A DNA stretch of 64,000 bases from Pelagicoccus mobilis. GTDB taxonomy: Bacteria; Verrucomicrobiota; Verrucomicrobiia; Opitutales; Opitutaceae. A program made the position numbers and the translations under genes. The DNA lies in assembly GCF_016595505.1 (NCBI RefSeq), contig NZ_JAENIL010000039.1, positions 1 to 64,000 on the forward strand, read 5' to 3'. Positions 24,945 to 33,296 of the stretch are shown in pieces. The notes beneath the pieces are model-generated. The model did not search any database and was not told the origin of the DNA. It saw only the letters and a program-made list of their open reading frames with translations. Position 1 is the stretch's first letter; each line of letters begins with the position of its first letter.

Positions 24945-26438
24945 CTATTCCCAGCGGAAGGTTTCGCCTTCGATGACGAGCTTCGGTTTGCTGTTGTTGG
25001 GCTTGACGAAGTTCTCTGGGGCGGAGGCTTTGAGCTCGGCCTTGATCGAGTCGAATCGACTGTCTTCAGCTAGGTTGTTCCATTCGTGGAAGTCTTTACG
25101 GACGTGGTAGAGTTCTTCCAAGCCGTCCTTGTAGTGAATGTAGCGCCAGTCCTGGTTGATGATGGCGTATTCGTTTGGTTCCATTCCAGGGAGGAGTACG
25201 TTGCGATCTTCTGCTGTTGAGGGGGTCTCAAGTACGGTGGCGAGCGATTCGCCTTCGAGGCCCTTGTCCTTCTTGAGTCCGCACATTTCTACAAATGTTG
25301 GATACATGTCTACCAGACTTGCGGTCGCGTCGACAATCTCACCGTCGGCAACTCCTGGACCAGCCCAGATGAAGGGGACCCCAGAGGTGCGTTGCCAGAG
25401 CGTGTGCTTTCCCCAATCGCCTTTCTCCCCTTGATGGTAGCCGTGGTCGCTCCAGAAGACGATTATGGTGTTGTCCTTGTTTGGCCCTTCTTCCAGGGCG
25501 TCGAGTAGGCGACCGACCATCGCATCCACATATGAAATACAAGCCATGTAGCCGTGTACTGCGTCTTTCCAGGCGTCTAACTCTACAAGGTAATCGTGGT
25601 GCTGAGCCTTGCGGTTTGTCTTTATCTTGCGAATACGTTCGGGCAAGTCCTCGAGGTCGTCGTCTTTGACTTGGGGGAGGACGATGCTATCGCGGTCGTA
25701 GAGATCGAAATATTTTTCAGGTGCGTAGTTGGGGAAGTGGGTGGCGTAGAGACCAACGCCGACGAAGAAGGGTTTGTCGTGTTTTTGCTTGAGGAGGTCA
25801 GCTGCCCAATTGGTCCAGATGGTATCAACCATCTTTTCCTCGTTTTCGTTTTTCACTTTTCCCCATTCGAGGAACCAGCCGCTGCCGGAGCGGATTTTTT
25901 CTTTGTTGTAGATGCTATTTGGGTACGGATTGGGAGCGATGGACTCTGGCGTATTGAGAGTCTCTTTATCCCAGGAGTTGAGGGGCCAGCCGGTTTCGCG
26001 TTGCTCTTGGCTGCGTACGAAGAACTCGTCCCAGCCGCGGAGATCGACGTACCCAGCTGGATGGTGGAAGAGTTTGCCAGCTCCGTAGGTGCGGTAGCCC
26101 GCTTCTTGGAAGGCGACTTGGAGCGGGCGGATCTCTGGATTCTGGTGGAAATAGGGTTGGTTGCGGTAGCAGCCTGTGGTGGGGGCGTAGCGGCCGGTGA
26201 AGATTGCGGAGCGGGAAGGAGCACAGTAGATGCCGCCGGTGTGGGCATTGAGGAAAGTGACACCTTGATCAGCGAGTCGGTCCATGTTGGGCGTGTGAGC
26301 TGACTCGAAGCCCATGGGACCGATGCGATCGTTTAGGTCATCCATGGCGATGAAGAGCACGTTTGGCGCTTTCTTGGCGTGAAGAGGGAGGATGGCAAAA
26401 CCGAGGAGAGCTGCGAGGAGAGTGAGTGTTTTTTTCAT
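24945..26438 (-). CDS. Exported iduronate-2-sulfatase-like sulfatase
   Basis: A 497-residue exported sulfatase starting at the ATG 26438; an upstream in-frame TTG at 26453 is disfavoured because MKKTLTLLAALLGFA is a clean signal peptide. Metal pair at 33-34, Cys72-Ala-Pro-Ser-Arg, GKLFHHPAGY in place of GKWH, and SDHGYHQGEKGDW place it with iduronate-2-sulfatase-like enzymes. It is the third gene of a minus-strand operon headed by an ECF sigma factor, 33 bp after the FecR-LamG gene. Confidence 0.9.
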   Translation of the reverse strand: MKKTLTLLAALLGFAILPLHAKKAPNVLFIAMDDLNDRIGPMGFESAHTPNMDRLADQGVTFLNAHTGGIYCAPSRSAIFTGRYAPTTGCYRNQPYFHQNPEIRPLQVAFQEAGYRTYGAGKLFHHPAGYVDLRGWDEFFVRSQEQRETGWPLNSWDKETLNTPESIAPNPYPNSIYNKEKIRSGSGWFLEWGKVKNENEEKMVDTIWTNWAADLLKQKHDKPFFVGVGLYATHFPNYAPEKYFDLYDRDSIVLPQVKDDDLEDLPERIRKIKTNRKAQHHDYLVELDAWKDAVHGYMACISYVDAMVGRLLDALEEGPNKDNTIIVFWSDHGYHQGEKGDWGKHTLWQRTSGVPFIWAGPGVADGEIVDATASLVDMYPTFVEMCGLKKDKGLEGESLATVLETPSTAEDRNVLLPGMEPNEYAIINQDWRYIHYKDGLEELYHVRKDFHEWNNLAEDSRFDSIKAELKASAPENFVKPNNSKPKLVIEGETFRWE

Positions 26439-26471
26439 ATATGCTATGACCAACGGGGTGGTGGATGATGC

Positions 26472-28049
26472 CTATTGGGGGCTAGATGCGAGAGTCAGAA
26501 TTTGTTCTGGCGGAAAGGCGATGTCGTGGATGGATAACTCGTCAATCTTGCCATCCCAGAAGCGGCTAGGCTCGAAATTTCCTGCTTCGTCTCTATTGAG
26601 AAACGCCCCGATGGAGAGGACTTGGGAGGCGAGTTTCTTGGTTTTCGTGTACGGTTCTTCAGCGACGATGTGACCGTTTCGATAGAGGCGGGCTAGGTTT
26701 CCGTCTACGACCAGCGCGATGTGTTGCCATTCGCGTAGGGGCATGGGTGTGGAGTCGGATAGATGAAGCGTCGTGCCGTTGCCGTTGGGAAGGCGGGCTT
26801 CCAGGCCGCCGTGGTCCCGAAAGAGTCCAAGCATAAACTGACCGCTTCCGGTTTCATCTTTGGTCTTTGCTATGGTGGCGGAGCGAGCTCGTGAAGTGGC
26901 ATAGACCCAGGCGGTTACCGTGAACTCGTTGTTGAGCGATCCCGGACAGTCTTCAACGATGGCGTAGGTTCTCTCCGCACCGCCTTTGAAACGAAGTCCC
27001 GCGCCGAATCTGCCAGTGCAGAAGGGGGACCCGTGCTCGCTTTGCTGGTGGATGATGCCGTGTTTTGGGGATTCTGTTGGAGCTCTGTCCAACAGTGTTT
27101 TTCCGTCCTCGCTGACTGCCATTCGGTAGTAGGCGATAGGGGCTTCTTTTCGGATTTGCTTGAAGTACCGTAGAGGCGGTTCGTCGAGGCTGCGGAGGAA
27201 ACGTTCGGGATCGAGTTCGATTCCGAAGGGAGCGGTGATGCCGGATTGGATACGGGTGGCTTGGGAGGTGGTAAGGGTGAGAGAGGATTCCTCAGGTGGG
27301 GCATCGTGGGGCTTGACCTCTACTTCTCCGCTGAAGACGTGAACTTCGCTTTGGCGCTCTCCGGCGACTTCGATGGCGAAAACGGTGCCGTGATCGACGA
27401 CTTGAGCGTGAGGTGTATCGATAGTGAAGCCGATGCCCTCGGGGGGAACGTGGGCCGAGAGTTTGCCTTCGTGAAGATGTATTAAGTCGTGCGATACGAT
27501 TTCAAAGTGAGCCGGAGCTTCGAGGAGGACCTCGACCTTGTTGGATAGAGTGAAGGCGGCGAGGCCTTTAGCGAGGGAGTATTCTCCGGCACGAAGGATC
27601 TCGCCTTGGTCAATTGCGATGTTGGTACCGGATACGACGAGTTGCCCTCCGGAGTAACGGTCGATGGAGCCCACGCTTTTACTGGAGAGCCATGCCTTTC
27701 TTTCGAGGCTTGGAAGAACGCCTTGGTAAACGAAAAAGCCGACTAGGGCGATGCAGGCTGCTAGGGCGACTATCTTGAGAGCTCTGTGTATGGGGAAAGG
27801 AATGACGTTTTTGGCGCCCGGGTTTGACTCGCTCTCGTCGAACTGGCCGGGGAAGGGCAACTGGTCGAGCACTCCGTGTTGCCAGGCTAGGGCGGCGTGC
27901 ATTTCACAGTGCTGGATGTATTGCTTACGGGCGGCCGGGTCGCTTTTTATGATGAGAGCGAGTTTCCGCTTTTCCTCGGGACTAGCGACGCCATCGATGA
28001 CGGCTTCCAAGAGGTCGCGAAAATCTACTGGAGTGGATTCGTCGCTCAT
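26472..28049 (-). CDS. FecR-domain membrane protein with C-terminal LamG domain
   Basis: A 525-residue single-span membrane protein. Residues 1-85 are cytoplasmic (FRDLLEAVIDGVASPEEKRK, resembling the anti-sigma ends of FecR proteins). The transmembrane helix is about 89-110, a periplasmic FecR domain about 125-260, and a LamG/concanavalin-like domain about 330-520 (LNNEFTVTAWVYATS, WQHIALVVDGNLARLYRNG). It overlaps the sigma gene by 4 bases (ATGA). FecR proteins relay a periplasmic signal to an ECF sigma factor. The fused LamG domain suggests direct sensing of a polysaccharide, which is inference. Confidence 0.87.
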   Translation of the reverse strand: MSDESTPVDFRDLLEAVIDGVASPEEKRKLALIIKSDPAARKQYIQHCEMHAALAWQHGVLDQLPFPGQFDESESNPGAKNVIPFPIHRALKIVALAACIALVGFFVYQGVLPSLERKAWLSSKSVGSIDRYSGGQLVVSGTNIAIDQGEILRAGEYSLAKGLAAFTLSNKVEVLLEAPAHFEIVSHDLIHLHEGKLSAHVPPEGIGFTIDTPHAQVVDHGTVFAIEVAGERQSEVHVFSGEVEVKPHDAPPEESSLTLTTSQATRIQSGITAPFGIELDPERFLRSLDEPPLRYFKQIRKEAPIAYYRMAVSEDGKTLLDRAPTESPKHGIIHQQSEHGSPFCTGRFGAGLRFKGGAERTYAIVEDCPGSLNNEFTVTAWVYATSRARSATIAKTKDETGSGQFMLGLFRDHGGLEARLPNGNGTTLHLSDSTPMPLREWQHIALVVDGNLARLYRNGHIVAEEPYTKTKKLASQVLSIGAFLNRDEAGNFEPSRFWDGKIDELSIHDIAFPPEQILTLASSPQ

Positions 28050-28570
28050 AGCAGGTCTTCCCTCATGCGGTATTGCACACAGTTGATAAGGTTGGAGCGT
28101 GCGCGAAAGAGAGTTTGTTTGATGGCGCTGGCGGCCACGTTGAGTTGTTCGGCGACGGAGTTGATGGAGTACCCTTCGGAGTAACGCCGCCGGACTATGT
28201 CGCGTTGACGGTTGGGGAGTTTCTCGAGGCAGAGTTGAAGAGCTCTTTCCTTTTGGTCGAAGTCCGAACTTGAGGTTTCGACTTCGGAAGCCAGGTCTTC
28301 GAGATAGTCGCTATCCACGAAGAGTTCTTGTTTGTTCTGTTTCCGTCGGCGGGCGAGGACTTGGTAATAGGCGATTTTGAGCATCCAAGCTCCAAAATTG
28401 GTGCCCATCTGAAACTGATCAGATTTCCGCCAGAGCACAATGTTGGTCTCTTGCATCACATCCAGAGCCTCCTGTCTGTCGCCAAGCAGAGAGAAGGCGT
28501 AGGCGTAGAGACGGCTCTGGCTTTGGGTGATGAGCTGGATAAATTCTTCTGTAGGTTCCTTGGGGGCCAC
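28046..28570 (-). CDS. ECF-family RNA polymerase sigma factor
   Basis: A 174-residue sigma-70-family factor with region 2 (DRQEALDVMQETNIVLWRK, about 31-50) and region 4 (LPNRQRDIVRRRYSEGYSIN, about 115-160). It is of the type common in Verrucomicrobia and Planctomycetes. The start is GTG at 28570, with no convincing ATG. It forms an operon with the FecR-LamG protein and a sulfatase. A CGTTAC-N15-GGAG element ends 29 bases before the start, which suggests autoregulation. The same element precedes eight other units in the window. Confidence 0.9.
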   Translation of the reverse strand: MAPKEPTEEFIQLITQSQSRLYAYAFSLLGDRQEALDVMQETNIVLWRKSDQFQMGTNFGAWMLKIAYYQVLARRRKQNKQELFVDSDYLEDLASEVETSSSDFDQKERALQLCLEKLPNRQRDIVRRRYSEGYSINSVAEQLNVAASAIKQTLFRARSNLINCVQYRMREDLL

Positions 28571-28599
28571 TGTCGATTGAATGCTTGCTTAGTGGGGAA

Positions 28600-28624
28600 C
28601 TCCAAGATACGGCGAAAAGTAACG
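28600..28624 (-). promoter_or_regulatory. CGTTAC-N15-GGAG element upstream of ECF sigma gene
   Basis: On the minus strand CGTTAC (28624-28619) and GGAG (28603-28600) are 15 bases apart, continuing GGAGTTCCCC. It ends 29 bases before the GTG start. The adjoining DNA up to 28737 holds the palindrome GGTCTCGAGACC (28657-28668) and no gene. Confidence 0.65.
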
Positions 28625-28737
28625 AAAAATTCTGAGGGAGGAGCTGCTATTTGAGGTCTCGAGACCAGCGATAGCGCATGCTGCTTGGGAATGCAGATGA
28701 AGGATCCCGCAGCACGCTGGAGGATGTGCTGCTTGGA

Positions 28738-29655
28738 TCAGGGCACTGGTTGGCCGTTTCGCGCTTCGAGGAGGCGGTACCAATCTTCGCGAGTGTAATC
28801 GATCTCGAGAGCTTTCTTGGCGGTGGCGATCCGATCGGGATCGGTCGAGCCGATTATGGGAGCTACTTGCGAAGGCAGTTTCAGGATCCATGCGAGCATA
28901 ATGATCCAATTCTCGACTCCGTAGATTTCGGACTGGCGGTCGAACTCCTTTTTGATGCGTTCCTCGGTTTCAGGAGTGAAGGTGTTGCCCCAGGCCGGAT
29001 AGACAACGCCTCCCAGAGGGCACCACGCTTGAGGAGTAATACCGCTTTCAATACATTGGTCTAGGGTGCCATCGAGCAATGTATCGATGTTGTGGATATT
29101 GATCTCCACTTGGTTCACGAGGAGCAGTTGTTCGAGGGAAGACTGGAGGAGGGTGAGTTGACTTGGTCGGAAGTTGCTGACTCCAAAGTGCCTTACCTTG
29201 CCAGCATGGGTCATTTCGGCAAAGGCGTCCGCGACTTCGTCAGGGTGGAAGAGGTAGTCGGGACGGTGGAGGAGGAGAAGATCGAGAGTATCGATTCCCA
29301 GTCGAGAGAGGGTGCCGTCGACGGATTTGAGGATGTGATCCTTGCGGAAATCGTAGCGACCTGGGGAGCTTGGGGCGGGGTTGCCCTTGAAGACCACGCC
29401 GCACTTGCTGGTGATGATCAGTTCATCGCGGAGGCCCGGGTTTTCTTTCAGGAATTCGCCGAATAGCGTCTCGCACTCGCCGCCGCCGTAGATGTCGGCG
29501 TGGTCGAAGTGATTGTAGCCGGCGTCGAGAGCCGCTTGCAGCGCCTTTTTTCCTTTGGCCTTACTGTCGGCGGATTGGTCACCTACGATGCGCATGCAGC
29601 CGTAGATGAGGCGGGTTGATTGGAGAACGCTATTTCCGAGTGCGATTTTTTCCAT
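28738..29655 (-). CDS. Aldo/keto reductase (cytoplasmic)
   Basis: A 305-residue NAD(P)H-dependent TIM-barrel reductase. The catalytic tetrad is visible: Asp and Tyr in FDHADIYGGG, Lys in IITSKCG and His in LLLLHRPD. The C-terminal IIGSTDPDRI is the cofactor-binding end. It has no signal peptide. It lies between the PQQ dehydrogenase gene (63 bp upstream) and the sigma operon (167 bp downstream). It would interconvert a carbonyl and an alcohol on a sugar or aldehyde; the substrate is not readable. Confidence 0.9.
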   Translation of the reverse strand: MEKIALGNSVLQSTRLIYGCMRIVGDQSADSKAKGKKALQAALDAGYNHFDHADIYGGGECETLFGEFLKENPGLRDELIITSKCGVVFKGNPAPSSPGRYDFRKDHILKSVDGTLSRLGIDTLDLLLLHRPDYLFHPDEVADAFAEMTHAGKVRHFGVSNFRPSQLTLLQSSLEQLLLVNQVEINIHNIDTLLDGTLDQCIESGITPQAWCPLGGVVYPAWGNTFTPETEERIKKEFDRQSEIYGVENWIIMLAWILKLPSQVAPIIGSTDPDRIATAKKALEIDYTREDWYRLLEARNGQPVP

Positions 29656-29718
29656 GGTCCTTGAATGCTGTTGGTGAGAATAGGTGAATCGATGGTATCT
29701 GCTTTGGGAGTGGGAAGC

Positions 29719-31149
29719 TTAGGGATTGGGGATTAGCCGAACGACCGCATGCGGTTTGTTTAGGGCTAGGTAGAGAGCTCCGTCGGGGCCGGTTTCGATA
29801 TCGCGGATACGGCCTTTTATTTTAATGACGATCTCGTCGGATAGGACTTGGCCGTCTTTTACGTCCAGACGGTGCAGCTCGTGGGCGGATAAGCCACCGA
29901 CGAAGAGATCGTGTTTCCAGAGTGGGAAGAGGTCACCGAGGTAGAAGTTGATGGAGCTGACTCCGATGGAAGGCGTCCAATGGTGTTTGGGGTCCTCAAG
30001 GCCCGGTGCGGTAGGTTTTTCTGAAATGGGCGTTCCATCGTAGTTGATTCCGTAGGACACGATGGGCCAGCCGTAGTTGATGGCAGGACGGATAAGATTG
30101 ATTTCATCGCCTCCGCGAGGGCCGTGTTCTGAGGACCAGATTTCGCCGGTGATTGGATGGATGTCTAGGCCTTGGGGGTTGCGGTGTCCAAAGGACCATA
30201 TGCTGGGGTAGACGTTTTTCTGCCCTACGAAAGGGTTGTCGGGAGGAATGCGGCCGTCATCGAATACGCGGTGAATCTTTCCGTTTGGCAGGGTGTTGTC
30301 TTGGGCCATTTCGCCTTGATTGCGTTCGCCGATGGTGAAGTAGAGGTAGCCTTGTTCGTCGAATATCATGCGGGAGCCGAAGTGAGGGCCGGATTTGATG
30401 TAGTGTTCGAATTTCGCTTCGAAGATGACTTCTTCATTGGTCCACTTGCGGCCTTTTATTTTCCCCCGGACGATTTTTGTCATCCCATGGTCTCGGCCAT
30501 CCATCTGGCCACCCATATGAGCGAAGGAGAGGTAGATCCATCCATTCTTTTCGTAATTGGGGTGCAGCGCGACTTCCAGCAATCCACCTTGTCCATATTC
30601 CCAAACCGTGGGGATGCCTTTAATGGGGGCAGACAGTTTTCCGTTTTTGAAAATTCGCAAGCTTCCCGGACGTTCGGTGACGAGGATACCTCCGTCGGGC
30701 AGGAAGGCGATGGACCAAGGGGTATCCAGCCCTAGGTCTTCCGGGATGACAGCTTCCATCTTGAAAGAGTACCCGCCACCTTCGTAAGTAGTATTCAAGT
30801 TTTGGGCGCTCTTGCTCTTTTTGCGGGAGGAGTTCTTGTAGCGGACTTCGCCGATATAAATCTCCATGGCGCGGATCTCGGAAGCGCTTAAGGCGTCAGC
30901 GAAGGGGGGCATCCCTACGGCGGCATTGCCGTTTTGGACATGCTCGACGAAGCTTAAGTCGGGCCCGATGTGTTTCCATTCGCCGGTGATTAATGATGAG
31001 CCCAGTCCGCCTTCCATGTTTTCGCCGTGGCAGCTAGCGCAGAGTTGTTTGTATTGCTCGACGACTTTGCCCGTGGTGATGCGGCCTTGGGCGTACAGTG
31101 CGGAAGGGAGCATTAGAAGGAGTAGAATGGGAGCAATGGCTTTTCGCAT
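29719..31149 (-). CDS. Exported cytochrome c-PQQ sugar dehydrogenase fusion
   Basis: A 476-residue protein starting at the ATG 31149; the longer reading from 31251 is rejected because the signal peptide begins MRKAIAPILLLLMLP. Residues 30-110 are a c-type cytochrome with haem motif Cys37-Ala-Ser-Cys40-His41 and probable Met ligand in GMPPFAD. Residues about 140-470 are a six-bladed beta-propeller of the soluble aldose or glucose dehydrogenase type (GLDTPWSIAFLPDG, SSEHGPRGGDEIN, IKGRIRDIETGPDGALYLA). It should oxidise a sugar in the periplasm and pass electrons to its own haem. A CGTTAC-N15-GGAG element ends 30 bases upstream. Confidence 0.9.
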   Translation of the reverse strand: MRKAIAPILLLLMLPSALYAQGRITTGKVVEQYKQLCASCHGENMEGGLGSSLITGEWKHIGPDLSFVEHVQNGNAAVGMPPFADALSASEIRAMEIYIGEVRYKNSSRKKSKSAQNLNTTYEGGGYSFKMEAVIPEDLGLDTPWSIAFLPDGGILVTERPGSLRIFKNGKLSAPIKGIPTVWEYGQGGLLEVALHPNYEKNGWIYLSFAHMGGQMDGRDHGMTKIVRGKIKGRKWTNEEVIFEAKFEHYIKSGPHFGSRMIFDEQGYLYFTIGERNQGEMAQDNTLPNGKIHRVFDDGRIPPDNPFVGQKNVYPSIWSFGHRNPQGLDIHPITGEIWSSEHGPRGGDEINLIRPAINYGWPIVSYGINYDGTPISEKPTAPGLEDPKHHWTPSIGVSSINFYLGDLFPLWKHDLFVGGLSAHELHRLDVKDGQVLSDEIVIKIKGRIRDIETGPDGALYLALNKPHAVVRLIPNP

Positions 31150-31179
31150 GAAGAAGGCTAGGACTGGTCTACAGGGATA

Positions 31180-31204
31180 CTCCGAATAGTGAGAAATGGT
31201 AACG
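31180..31204 (-). promoter_or_regulatory. CGTTAC-N15-GGAG element upstream of PQQ dehydrogenase
   Basis: On the minus strand CGTTAC and GGAG are 15 bases apart, continuing GGAGTATCCC. It ends 30 bases before the ATG at 31149, the same distance as at the sigma gene (29). It is back-to-back with the plus-strand element at 31266-31290. Confidence 0.62.
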
Positions 31205-31265
31205 TCGTTTTTTCGACTTAGGCTTGGAAGGTCGCCGTACGGAGGGAGCAAATTTTGTTATTTTC

Positions 31266-31290
31266 CGTTACCTTTGGCGCTTCGCTGGCG
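31266..31290 (+). promoter_or_regulatory. CGTTAC-N15-GGCG element upstream of TIM-barrel pair
   Basis: CGTTAC at 31266 and GGCG at 31287 (one change from GGAG), continuing GGCGTTTCCC. It lies 163 bases before the ATG at 31454, a longer leader than the others. The rest of the 31150-31453 divergent region holds nothing else that I can support. Confidence 0.5.
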
Positions 31291-31453
31291 TTTCCCTTGG
31301 AAAAGAACCTTTAAACGAAACCTTGAGATTCTCAAAGCCTTCAGGACAGGTGTTGTATTTCACTCCTTGGGCTTTGTGATCGACTCAACAGCCGTGGCGT
31401 ATCCAAGAATTCGAAACACTCGACGGATATCGTGATACCAACGATATGATTTT

Positions 31454-32362
31454 ATGAAAAAGAAAACCTATTTAGGGCTCCTTGCATTGGTTGCGGTGGT
31501 CGCGGTCGCGTGGACTATTCAAGCACGTTCGGAAAAGACGCCGAGATCCTTGTATGTTTTTGAGTTTGGGGGACTTGAGCACTTGGAGGCAGAAGGCTCA
31601 GCGGAGCTGGTATCCGGTTTGGGGTATTCGGGCATTGCTGTGCACGCTCGTGGCGATGCAGGTCGGGAGCGTCTGGATACGTATCATGAGTGGAGTCGTC
31701 GCTCAGAGGGCGACTTTAAGGTAGAGGCGGCATTCATGTCTCATCGATTCGATAGAGTGGGGCTTTCCGATACGGAGTTGAAAGCGGCGATCGATCGAAT
31801 GGAAGGCAACGGTGGACGCGTTTGGGTTTGGTTGAGAGATGCGAAACCGGACGGACGTTTTACTGCTAAAGTCCTTGAGGACTTTATTGTGGGGATTGCA
31901 GATTATGCCCAAACGAAGGGGGTGGAGGTGGTCATCTATCCGCACTACGACACTTTTTTCGATACGACCGATGATGCCTTAGATTTTTTGGAGAAGGTCG
32001 ATCATCCTTCCTTGAGCACCGCGATTAACCTTTGCCACGAGTTGATTGCAGATAAGGGGGATGTCTTGGAGCAGACGTTTGAAAGGGCGAAGGGACGGAT
32101 TTCTGCGATCATGATCTCAGGCGCCTTGACTGAAGTGGATCGTTCGAGCGCGAAAGGTAAGAGCGGTTCTACCATCCTGTCATTGGATGAAAGTGTTTAC
32201 GACTTGAGGCCGTATATGCGGCTTATCAAGGAGAGCGGCTTTGAAGGACCGATCGCTTTCATCAATTTCAATCTTCAAAATCCGGCTGACCATTTAGAGC
32301 GTTCGATGATCCGCTGGAAAGAGCTTTGCGAGGAAATCGGTCTGTATGAGCTTGATGGGTGA
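31454..32362 (+). CDS. Membrane-anchored or exported TIM-barrel isomerase-like protein, copy A
   Basis: A 302-residue protein with an N-terminal hydrophobic segment (5-22) and a xylose-isomerase-like TIM barrel. Conserved elements are VFEFGGLEHLE, YSGIAVHARG, VWVWLRD, IYPHYDTF and the AINLCHEL motif typical of a bacterial sugar isomerase/epimerase subgroup. The acidic metal ligands of classical members are not obvious; His and Asn occupy comparable places. It is tandem with a paralogue at 32399 (36 bp apart). Probable role is processing an oxidised or uncommon sugar outside the cytoplasm; function is unproven. Confidence 0.72.
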   Translation: MKKKTYLGLLALVAVVAVAWTIQARSEKTPRSLYVFEFGGLEHLEAEGSAELVSGLGYSGIAVHARGDAGRERLDTYHEWSRRSEGDFKVEAAFMSHRFDRVGLSDTELKAAIDRMEGNGGRVWVWLRDAKPDGRFTAKVLEDFIVGIADYAQTKGVEVVIYPHYDTFFDTTDDALDFLEKVDHPSLSTAINLCHELIADKGDVLEQTFERAKGRISAIMISGALTEVDRSSAKGKSGSTILSLDESVYDLRPYMRLIKESGFEGPIAFINFNLQNPADHLERSMIRWKELCEEIGLYELDG

Positions 32363-32398
32363 TATGGCTTCAGACCTCAAATTGAAGAGAATTGCGTG

Positions 32399-33292
32399 AT
32401 GAAGGAATTGAGAGTTTTTATTGTTGTTTTTGTTTGTCTGTTGGCTGCGGGTTACGGCTTTTCTAAGTCAAACGAAGGGACCAGAATCAAAGGGCTTTAT
32501 ACTTATGATTTCGGAGGCTTGGAGACGATGGAAGTGGAAGCGGTTGTCGACTTGTTGGTTGATCTAAAGTACTCGGGGATAGTGGTTAATGGCAGGGGGG
32601 AGTCTTCTTTGAGGAAATTTGATGAATATATGGAAATGAGTGAAAAACATGGAGATGACTTTCGTGTTCATGCCATGTATTTGACTCATCCGTTTGGTAA
32701 GTATGGTTTTTCGGATACGGATCATCGAGCGGCAATTGATCGTATCGCAGGAAAGGGTGTGGATCTATGGGTTTGGGGACGAGACAAGAAGAGCGGAAGC
32801 GTCACTGACGAACAGGTCGAGAAGTGGGTGAGAGGCATCGTAGAATATGCGGCTTCGAAGAAGGTGAAGGTGGTTCTGTATTCCCATTATGGAACGTATT
32901 TTCCAACTGCTTTGGACGCATTGCCGCTAGTGAAGAAAATCGACAGTCCGTTTCTGGGACTTTCCATCAATCTGTTTCATGAAATTAAATCCGGAGCAGA
33001 TTCTGTTTTTGCTGAAACCTTTGAGCAGTCGGGAGATTATATTTCGACCGTGATAATTTCCGGGTCGACTGTCGGGGCGGATGGAGACAATTCGGGAGCG
33101 GAGAGCACTTCTTTAGAAGAAAGTGAATACGATTTACTTCCGTTTGTGAAGCTGATCAGAGAGCACAAAACTCCTAGCCAAATCGGATTTGTGAACTTCA
33201 AGCTAACTGAAGAACCAGAGGTTTACTTGAAAAGGTCTATGGACAGATGGGTGGAACTCTGGGGCGATGCGGGGTCTCTGATCTATGACTGA
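32399..33292 (+). CDS. Exported TIM-barrel isomerase-like protein, copy B
   Basis: A 297-residue tandem paralogue of the protein at 31454. Shared blocks include YDFGGLETMEVEA, YSGIVVNGRGE, FSDTDHRAAIDRI, VWGRDKK, LYSHYGTYF and SINLFHEI. The signal sequence is about residues 1-22. ATG at 32399 is preferred; a GTG one codon earlier is also in frame. The wording of the DNA is visibly more AT-rich at the 5' end than in copy A. The pair converges with the minus-strand gene ending at 33297, with only 4 bases between stops and no visible terminator. Confidence 0.72.
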   Translation: MKELRVFIVVFVCLLAAGYGFSKSNEGTRIKGLYTYDFGGLETMEVEAVVDLLVDLKYSGIVVNGRGESSLRKFDEYMEMSEKHGDDFRVHAMYLTHPFGKYGFSDTDHRAAIDRIAGKGVDLWVWGRDKKSGSVTDEQVEKWVRGIVEYAASKKVKVVLYSHYGTYFPTALDALPLVKKIDSPFLGLSINLFHEIKSGADSVFAETFEQSGDYISTVIISGSTVGADGDNSGAESTSLEESEYDLLPFVKLIREHKTPSQIGFVNFKLTEEPEVYLKRSMDRWVELWGDAGSLIYD

Positions 33293-33296
33293 AAAT

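Noticed and set aside
25596-26303. Plus-strand ORF of 235 codons opposite a sulfatase
   Set aside because: It is the shadow of a well-supported sulfatase gene on the other strand. No domain or start signal supports it.
28600-28603. GGAG words of the bipartite element read as ribosome binding sites
   Set aside because: They lie about 30-160 bases before most start codons, too far for ribosome binding, and keep a fixed distance to CGTWAV instead.
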